From Lucinisca nassula (Eukaryota; Mollusca; Bivalvia; Lucinida; Lucinidae), in the NCBI GenBank assembly GCA_963580285.1, contig OY757026.1:87518651-87582650 (forward strand): a DNA stretch of 64,000 bases, written 5' to 3'. This document shows, piece by piece, positions 57,000 to 64,000 of this stretch. The notes below the pieces were generated by a model, which made no database searches, had not been told where the DNA came from, and saw only the letters and a program-made list of their open reading frames with translations. Numbering within the stretch: position 1 is the stretch's first letter; each line of letters opens with the position of its first letter. Made by a program: the position numbers and the translations under genes.

Positions 57000-57390
57000 A
57001 CATGGATGAGTTTTATAAGATTCCGTATCTACAGAACAGTTTATTTTAACACCTTGTTTTGTCATTAAAACAATAAATTACATGTGTTTGTTTTTATAAG
57101 ATTCCGTATCTATAGGATAGTTTATTTTACCACCCAGTTTTTTTTCATTAAAACATTGACGGTGAAAAATTAAATTACATGGGTTTGTTTTTATAAGATT
57201 CCGTATCTATAGGATAGTTTATTTTACCATCCAGTTTTTTCATTAAAACATTGACGGTGAAACTTAAATTACATGTGTTTGTTTTTATAAGATTCCGTTT
57301 CTACGGGACTGTTTATTTTACCACCCAGTTTTGTCATTAAAGCATTCAATTACATGGATTTGTTTTATAAGATTCCGTATCAATAGGACA
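57000..57390. repeat. 80-96-bp tandem repeat
   Basis: Five units of 'tgtttttataagattccgta', 'ggatagtttattttaccacc', 'cattaaaacattgacgg'. Confidence 0.85.
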
Positions 57391-57406
57391 GAGCTGCAAC
57401 TGACCG

Positions 57407-57920
57407 CACATGAGAACTGATTAACCGCTTAGATGGACTAAGCCTACTGAGGCAAAGTGGTGCGAGTCAGACCGTCCAGTGCATATAAGCCCTATTGGTT
57501 TTATTGGTTTGCAGGAATTGTTTGTTTGTTTGTTTGATTTAAGGTTTAATGTCCCCGTCAACACTGTAAAGGTTATTTTGGAGACGTTGCTTCCAATTTT
57601 GTGGGACTTTTACCCGAGAGTGACATGAAATGACATCTCAAGCCCCGCCGCCCAATGAAACCAATAGGGTTTATAAGCATGGACGGTCCCACTCGCACCG
57701 CTTTGCCTGGACAGGCTGAGATCCTCTAAGCGGTTTACCAGTACTCGTGTGCGGGTTGCTTTGAGCTCTGCGTGGAAGCAACATGCAGCCCATCTATTTT
57801 TTCAAGCCCCGATGGGCGAGGGCCAAATATTGCGTAGAAGTCCCACACAATTGGAAGCAACGTCTCCAAAATTACCTAAATAGTGGTGACGGGGACATTA
57901 AACCGCAATCAAACAAATAA
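57407..57920. repeat. S3 repeat interrupted by a reversed S3 copy
   Basis: A plus-strand S3 (57407-57513 and 57832-57920) is split by a full minus-strand S3 (57515-57830). Confidence 0.75.
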
Positions 57921-58189
57921 GAACCAACACAACCGCCTTACTATATGGCGGTTACATGTACAAAGACCATAAAAATTATGACTTTATTCGGAGGCCAACG
58001 AAAACTATCACTAAAAGTCACTAATATGGGATTCTTGCATTTCACTGTATAGAACACGCCTGACATCCTAATATCACCTGTTTGCAGGCCTCATATTTTT
58101 CAGGCATTTGCAGGATTTCAGGCTTTTAGAGCTTGATTTTTTTCTTGATTTCAGGCTTTTAGATTCTGATTTTTGTGTATATAATCTGT

Positions 58190-58372
58190 TTAAAAAACTA
58201 TTTAATCCTTATTTATGACTATAAGTCAACCAAATTACTTTATATTTTCACAAACCCCAATACAAACAGTGTAGAGCCTGATCAGATGGCTTCTTCAGAA
58301 GCCATCTGATCAGGATCTACACTGTTTGCAAAGGTAATGTAGTTGTGTCTTGTACAGCAGGATGAGGGTTGA
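58190..58372. repeat. MITE-F copy
   Basis: Perfectly paired hairpin at 58263-58328 with GATCAGATGGCTTC/GAAGCCATCTGATC. Confidence 0.78.
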
Positions 58373-58499
58373 AGCTACAAAATCGGGCTTTTCAGGCATG
58401 GAAAAGCGTGGTCAGTATGAGGCCTGGTTTGTCATGGTGAATTCTTTCTTGGTTCAAAAGTGACACTTTTGTCTAATGTAAATATATGAACTGTTTGTT

Positions 58500-58905
58500 A
58501 TATCTGTTGGCACATAGACTTTGGATGCTCGTTAGAACCGCCTACAGCCGGCCTCGGTAACTCAGTCGGATGCGCGTCTGACTGGTGACCGGGAGGACGC
58601 GAGTCTGATACCTGCCGGGGTTGGCAACATTCTTTCGTGGAGATTGATCATGAAATCTTTTCTACGGTCATTCTCTCCCTTCCGCTGATTCAAGAAGGGC
58701 AGTTGTCAGTTTCAGGCGAAAGAATGTGCATTGTACTGGTTACCCGCTTACGTATAAGCCTACCTAAGAAAAGTATGGATAGGTAAACTGACCGGCTCAA
58801 AAATGACCTAAAATAGTGTTGACTGTGTCGTTAAACTCCAATAAAAACAAACAAGTACCGCCTCGAAGAGACGGTTCTAACGAGAACCCAAAATGTATGC
58901 TTTAC
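58500..58905. repeat. Stem-loop core split by a SINE
   Basis: 'ctcgttagaaccgcct' (58529-58543) and 'ccgcctcgaagagacggttc' (58858 on) are the two parts of one core. Confidence 0.78.
58544..58856 (+). mobile_element. S2 SINE, full, inside the stem-loop core
   Basis: Complete S2 with head 'ggtaactcagtcggatgcgc'. 'accgcct' is repeated at 58537-58543 and 58857-58863. Confidence 0.85.
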
Positions 58906-58943
58906 AGCTGAAAGTAGAAAAACAATGTATTCCCTTGCACACT

Positions 58944-60550
58944 CTACTTTTCTCCCTTAATACTTGTTTTCACGTACTCTACTTTTCTCCCTAGGGAGCT
59001 TGTTTTCACAGACTCTACTTTTCTCCATATACAGCTTGTTTTCACAGACTCTACTTTTCTCCCTATACAGCTTGTTTTCACGGACTCTACTTTTCTCCCT
59101 AAACAGCTTGTTTTCACGGACTCTACTTTTCTCCCTATACAGCTTGTTTTCACGGACTCTACTTTTCTCCCTAGAGAGCTTGTTTTCACGGACTCTACTT
59201 TTCTCCCTATACAGCTTGTTTTCACGGACTCTACTTTTCTCCCTAGAGAGCTTGTTTTCACGGACTCTACTTTTCTCCCTATACAGCTTGTTTTCACGGA
59301 CTCTACTTTTCTCCCTTTACAGCTTGTTTTCAACGACTCTACTTTTCTCCCTATACAGCTTGTTTTCACGGACTCTGCTTTTCTCCCTAGAGAGCTTGTT
59401 TTCACGGACTCTACTTTTCTCCCTATACAGCTTGTTTTCACGGACTCTACTTTTCTCCCTTGAGAGCTTGTTTTCACGGACTCTACTTTTCTCCCTATAC
59501 AGCTTGTTTTCACGGACTCTACTTTTCTCCCTAGAGAGCTTGTTTTCACGGACTCTACTTTTCTCCATATACAGCTTGTTTTCACGGACTCTACTTTTCT
59601 CCCTTAATGCCTGTTTTCACGGACTCTACTTTTCTCCCTATACAGCTTGTTTTCACGGACTCTACTTTTCTCCCTAGAGAGCTTGTTTTCACGGACTCTA
59701 CTTTTCTCCCTATACAGCTTGTTTTCACGGACTCTACTTTTCTCCCTATACAGCTTGTTTTCACGGACTCTACTTTTCTCCCTATACAGCTTGTTTTCAC
59801 GGACTCTACTTTTCTCCCTATACAGCTTGTTTTCACCGACTCTACTTTTCTCCCTATACATCTTGTTTTCACGGACTCTACTTTTCTCCCTAGAGAGCTT
59901 GTTTTCACGGACTCTACTTTTCTCCCTATACAGCTTGTTTTTAAGGACTCTACTTTTCTCCCTATACAGCTTGTTTTCACGGACTCTACTTTTCTCCCTA
60001 TACAGCTTGTTTTCACGGACTCTACTTTTCTCCCTATACAGCTTGTTTTTACTACTTTTCTCCTTATACAGCTTGTTTTCACTCACTATTCTTTTCCCCC
60101 TAGAGAGTTTTTTTTCACGGACTCTACCTTTCTCCTCATACAACTTGTTTTCACCGACTCTACTTTTCTCCCTAGAGAGCTTATTTCCACGGACTCTACT
60201 TTTCTCCCTAGAGAGCTTGTTTTCATGGACTCTACTTTTCTCCCTTTTCAGCTTGTTTTCACGGACTCTACTTTTCTCCCTAGAGAGCTTGTTTTCACGG
60301 ACTCTGCTTTTCTCCCTATACAGCTTGTTTTCCCGGACTGTAATTTTCTCTCTAGAGATCTTGTTTTCACGGACTCTACTTTTCTTCCTATACAGCTTGT
60401 TTTCACGGACTCTACTTTCTCCCTATACAGCTTGTTTTCACGGACTCTACTTTAATCGCTAGAAGCTTGTTTTCACCGACTCTACTTTTCTCCCTATACA
60501 TCTTGTTTTCACGGACTCACCTTTTCTTCCTATACAGCTTGTTTTCACGA
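58944..60550. repeat. 36-bp minisatellite, about 45 units
   Basis: Unit: ACTTTTCTCCCTATACAG plus CTTGTTTTCACGGACTCT, exactly 36 bp. Two versions, CCTATACAGC and CCTAGAGAGC, partly alternate. Because 36 is a multiple of 3, several frames stay open on both strands for 200-280 codons. On the minus strand the 12-residue unit is TSCIGRKVESVK or TSSLGRKVESVK. No start context, splice signals or non-repeat coding flank support translation, so I treat it as non-coding. Confidence 0.93.
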
Positions 60551-60602
60551 GTCTTCATTTCACCGACTTGCATGTATTAACGTAATTTCTAATAACACTC
60601 AC

Positions 60603-60725
60603 TTCGGCTAGAACAACAATGGGTCTCCTAGTGCCGTCAATGACGATGGACTTCCTCTGTATAGCAGCAGCCTGCATGTCACTAGCACCCAACTCAAGGG
60701 ATTTATAGCCTTCCACAATCTTAAA
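60603..60725 (-). CDS. Candidate upstream exon of the DPP-like gene
   Basis: Donor GTGAGT follows codon GAA at 60603. A possible acceptor 'caataagtccag' ends at 60726. Exactly 41 codons read through without a stop, including GYKSLELGASDMQAAAIQRK and RRPIVVLAE. Composition and donor quality are those of a real exon. The phase-0 donor fits the phase-0 start (GAA CTG GTT) of the anchor exon at 34890-35004, and a short polar N-terminal cytoplasmic segment is expected there. I do not recognise the sequence itself. The acceptor has a poor pyrimidine tract, and an M (in SDMQ) could instead be the start. If it belongs to the gene, the intron is 25.6 kb. Confidence 0.5.
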
Positions 60726-60726
60726 C

Positions 60727-60960
60727 TGGACTTATTGAACCTTGGTCCCAAATTTAAGAAACCTTTTCACAATCTACGCACTTTGATTTCCGTCTATATT
60801 CAGATCTTTTTCTGGAACGTAGTGTTGACACGCCTAAGGAACCCCAATTCCATACTATTTTAGTGTATAAGGTTGTTTTTCAACTTGATCACAAAATCGC
60901 GCAAACATTTCTGAAAGGACAACTAACACATCCAAATAAGATAAGAGTTTCTTTAACAGC
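60727..60960 (+). pseudogene. Reverse transcriptase, N-terminal fragment
   Basis: Reads LDLLNLGPKFKKPFHNLRTL, the LNLGPKF block near the start of the retroelement protein, then breaks down. It abuts the candidate exon border at 60725. Confidence 0.6.
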
Positions 60961-60967
60961 TCTAATA

Positions 60968-61235
60968 TGACTTTTTATCCCCACGTTTTTTTTTTTAAGA
61001 AAAGTGGGGATATTGTTATCGCCTCCGTCCGTCTGTCCGTCCGTCTGTCCGGCTATCTCCTCCTATACCGTTCATTGGAATTCAACCAAATTTGGTGTGT
61101 GAGTTACTTACATGAATGGCTTCTGCAAGAGCACATTAATTTTTGGACCAGCCCCCAGGGGTCCCTGGAAGAGGTCAAAACGTGGGGATTTGCGATGGCG
61201 CGCCATCGACTGCGCGATCTAGTTTATTATTAAAA
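60968..61235 (+). repeat. 'Tccccacgtttt' repeat
   Basis: 'tatccccacgtttttttttt' and 'aaaacgtggggatttgcgat' border a piece with 'gtccgtctgtccgtccgtct', like the block at 17700. Confidence 0.55.
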
Positions 61236-61342
61236 TACTTAATATATTTCCCATTTATGCTACAAATATAGATTGTGGCTACTAGTTAGAACCGCCTCAC
61301 TGAGGCGGTTCTAACTAGTACTTACAATCCATGCTTTAACAG
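61235..61342. repeat. Core-bearing MITE piece with ACTAGTTAG stem
   Basis: ACTAGTTAGAACCGCCTC-act-GAGGCGGTTCTAACTAGT: here A:T replaces the usual C:G in the outer stem. Confidence 0.8.
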
Positions 61343-61704
61343 CATCACAAAAACACGTCATATAATTTTGACCCCTTCGAACCCCACTTTTATATAGTAA
61401 AACTGGGGCTTACGGGAGTAAAACTTATTTTTCTTATTTCTGCTCTCAAATGCAGATTGTGGGTACTCGTTAGAACCGCCTCAAAGAGGCGGTTCTAACG
61501 AATACCCACAATTTCTAAAATACAGATTGTGAGTACTCGTTAGAACCGCCTCAACGAGGCGGTTCTAACGAATACCCACAATCTATATTTTGAGCAGAAA
61601 TAAGAAAAATGTCACAAATTTTCATCTGAAAATTTTCGGGGTTTTTTGGGGGGGGGGGGGCGGTTAAGTTTACAATGCATTTGTATAGGCGTGTTTTCGT
61701 AATT
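61343..61704 (+). mobile_element. MITE-A with duplicated core
   Basis: Two complete cores in tandem (about 61465-61505 and 61535-61575), plus a G13 run near 61650. Ends are MITE-A. Confidence 0.83.
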
Positions 61705-61854
61705 GGAATAAGAAACATGGTATACAATTTTGTAAATCCAATTTTAATATTCCTAAACTTCGGTTTATGTAAATATTATATTTTTACAACGTCTTAAACG
61801 AGAAAAAATGGTTCACTTTTGTTTACTTTATTGAAGCTTCCTCACTGTATAGTC

Positions 61855-62280
61855 CAGTAAAATTCCACTATTTAGACCAACGGATAATAAGACCACTCCA
61901 ATATGAAGAACCCAATTTGCTTTTCCCAAATTTGGCTTTTATTGATTTTTTATATCCCTTATTAACCGATATATACCTGGCGTCCCTTTTTGCTGGGGGG
62001 GGGGGGGGGGGCGTTGGCAAACAATGTAGACTCAGATCAGACGCCGCAGAACGCGGCGTCTGATCTGGGTCTACACTGTTTGCTCAAAGAGTATACATTT
62101 TGTACGCTGTTTAAGTGTAACATTAAACAAAACAAATTTGACACCCCTTTAACTGAAAATGGACCACTCCAAACTTATAAGGTGGAATATTCCATTGTCA
62201 TTTAAGGGTTAAGTCCACCTCACTATAAAGACCACTTCTGGATAGTCCCAAAGGTGGTCTTAGTATAGGAATTTCAACTG
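61855..62280. mobile_element. MITE-P2 containing a MITE-E
   Basis: 'cagtaaaattccactattta' to 'ataggaatttcaactg'-TA, split by an E-type unit whose hairpin is 62017-62083 (AGACGCCGC-agaac-GCGGCGTCT). G18 run at 61995-62011. Confidence 0.7.
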
Positions 62281-62284
62281 TATT

Positions 62285-62690
62285 TCTTAATCCAAAGAAA
62301 ACAAGATTCACTAAATGATGTGCCATTTTGAAGTACCATTTCGTCCAAATGCAACACTACTGGTGATTCTGGCAAATGTTATCTTCTTTGGGAAGGAGAG
62401 TGTGAATCTATTAAAGTTTGTCATGAACACCTATCTGTTTCATATGGATTTTCGCGCTAAGGAATGAAAGCTCAATGACTTTATTTGTTTTAGAATGATT
62501 TCACACGCTATCTTGGCCACTAGGGATGATATGAATGTCGAAAAGACGAGAGTCTTAATGTCTGCAGTGCGTGTTTATTATGAATTACTTGTTTTTGTGT
62601 CGGAATAACGACAGAGGTGGGCTTCAGACATACTCAACGACCAAAAGGTTGAGACCTCGTTCAACATACTGCGACTTAGAGGAACTAACT
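62285..62690. other. No recognisable feature
   Basis: Nothing supportable. Confidence 0.4.
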
Positions 62691-62800
62691 GCCCTGCTAG
62701 CATTCTACATAAATCTACAGCGGGCCGTTAGCGGCCCGTCAGCTACCCTGACGGGCCGCTAACGGCCCGCTGTAGATTTATGTAGAATGCTTACTGGGCA
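62690..62800. mobile_element. MITE-G copy
   Basis: Nearly identical to 50905-51015. Confidence 0.87.
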
Positions 62801-62964
62801 TGCAGTTTTAACAAGGGACAAGAGCCAATTTTCTTCATAGACGTGCACACAACAAAGACTCTGATGAGACACCACACACTCTGGTCAAACTGCGCTCTCG
62901 CATAGTCTGAGCAGTCTTTGCTGTTGATCCAAAGTCACTTCATGGAGGCAAAGGATGTTGTATT

Positions 62965-63230
62965 CTGACTGCGTATGCTGACCAGGAGGTCAAATGTTCG
63001 ATACCTGCCGGGTCGGCAACATAATTTCGGGTAAATTGATCATGAAATCTTTTCTACGGTCTGCCCTTCCGCCGATTCAAGAAGGGAAGTTGTGAGTTTC
63101 TGGCGAAATAATATGCACTGTTCTGGTAACCGCGTACGTATAGGTCTGACCAGGAAAAGTGCGGTTAGGTAAACTGAATGGGTCGATAAGACCCAAATAG
63201 TGTTGACTGGACCGTTAATCTTCATCAGAC
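62965..63230 (+). mobile_element. S2 SINE, partial
   Basis: From the anticodon-arm region 'ctgaccaggaggtcaaatgt' and B box 'gttcgatacctgcc' to 'ttgactggaccgttaatctt'. Confidence 0.72.
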
Positions 63231-63486
63231 TGCGTTGGTACACAGATTGATATGAGGCACAACTGACGGCGCATGCCCGTGCATTTTTTTCCTCGTTTCG
63301 GCTTAGCGGCCAAGCCTCGTTTTAAATCCAAGTAATTCTGAATTCAATCTAGCAGACACTCAACTTCAAATCAGCGTTGAAACAAACTTGAACACGTTGT
63401 ATCAACGTCGATTCAACGTCGCGAACCTTGTGTGCGTGCAGTGTATGTCATTTCTGTCATTTGGGAGCGTTCTTCCAGTCATACCT

Positions 63487-63731
63487 CATTACGAAAACAC
63501 GCTTATACAAATACATTTATAATTTTACCACCGAAGTTTCCTTATTTCTGCTCAAAGCAAAGATTGTGGATACTCGTTAGAACCGCCTCACCGAGGCGGT
63601 TCTAACGAGTACCCACAATCTATGTTTTGAGCAGAAATAAGAAAAATAATGTATACCCCTGCAAACCCCAGTTTTACTATAAAAAGTGGGGTTTAAGGGG
63701 GTCAAACTGATATAGGCATGTTTTCGTGATG
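63487..63731 (-). mobile_element. MITE-A copy, reversed
   Basis: 'cattacgaaaacacgcttat' to 'catgttttcgtgatg'. Core GTTAGAACCGCCTC-acc-GAGGCGGTTCTAAC. Confidence 0.86.
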
Positions 63732-63804
63732 TTTGTCTCTGTATATATGGCTGATTTATACTTTTCCTGACCCAAATCCCACATTTAATGACGTTTATAA
63801 GTCT

Positions 63805-63960
63805 TTTACCGCTGTGGGTTCGAGCCTGGCTCAGGTCACGTGAGACGCCAAGTTCTGCAACGGAAGGTCAGGTGGTTTTTCTCCCGGTATTCCGATTTTC
63901 GCCCACCTCTGATTAACGATCGGCTCGGTATGAGTGAAACAACCTCGAAAAATTGACGTT
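63805..63960 (+). mobile_element. S1 SINE, 5'-truncated
   Basis: Starts at the B box 'gggttcgagcc' and has the central domain with small changes. Confidence 0.75.
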
Positions 63961-64000
63961 TAAAAAAAACTATATTCCATACCATAACACCTGGAACATC

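Noticed and set aside
59607..60462. Long plus-strand open frames in the minisatellite as a repeat protein
   Set aside because: Openness follows from a 36-bp period lacking stops. The same array is open on both strands and has no coding flanks.

Overview
The window looks like intronic and repeat DNA from an animal genome, most likely a bivalve mollusc. The DNA is AT-rich and has no dense gene content. It holds many short tRNA-headed SINEs with tails of the 'gacgttaaac' type, long internally repetitive elements ending in 'caggtgagctaaaa', mariner, Tc1 and pogo-like DNA transposons, and dozens of small palindromic MITEs. The organism call is inferred from repeat style. No species-specific marker was recognised.

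One host gene can be supported. On the minus strand, four well-formed exons (34890-35004, 31373-31468, 15868-15943, 11837-11957) have GT/AG borders. Two of the joins between them can be checked and both keep the reading frame. Together they encode pieces of a dipeptidyl-peptidase-like type II membrane protein of the DPP6/DPP10/DPP4 family: the membrane anchor, the segment ending in WIS, and the beta-propeller segment from a WSP motif through NNIY to the PDWLY motif. A fifth candidate exon at 60603-60725 would precede the anchor exon in the same phase. The window would then be mostly introns of one very large gene, and the catalytic-end exons would lie beyond base 1. One or more exons between 31373 and 15943 were not found.

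Everything else is repeats. From left to right: 0.1-1.5 kb is a SINE interrupted by a 5'-truncated reverse-transcriptase element. 2.8-7.4 kb holds palindromic MITEs and an inverted SINE pair. 7.5-9.0 kb is an almost intact mariner. 10-15.5 kb holds MITEs, reverse-transcriptase pieces and a dispersed tandem repeat. 17.7-18.6 kb is a tandem duplication. 18.75-23.88 kb is a pogo-like MITE split by a 4.8-kb element with long inverted arms. 24-31 kb holds further MITEs, SINEs and a mariner relic that carries a new palindrome. 31.6-33.2 kb is a decayed Tc1. 34.5-35.0 kb holds the anchor exon and two partial copies of it separated by GAAA microsatellite. 36.8-37.5 kb is a 118-bp satellite. 38-40.5 kb holds reverse-transcriptase and mariner relics. 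47.4-50.5 and 52.9-54.2 kb are internally tandem elements. 58.9-60.6 kb is a 36-bp minisatellite.

The most unusual signal is a GC-rich stem-loop core. It recurs about 25 times inside at least three different MITE backgrounds, and several stem positions change in base-paired fashion between copies. A second hairpin family (E/F) shows the same kind of paired variation. A 33-bp inverted copy inside a mariner coding region shows that such palindromes have also arisen here from ordinary sequence.
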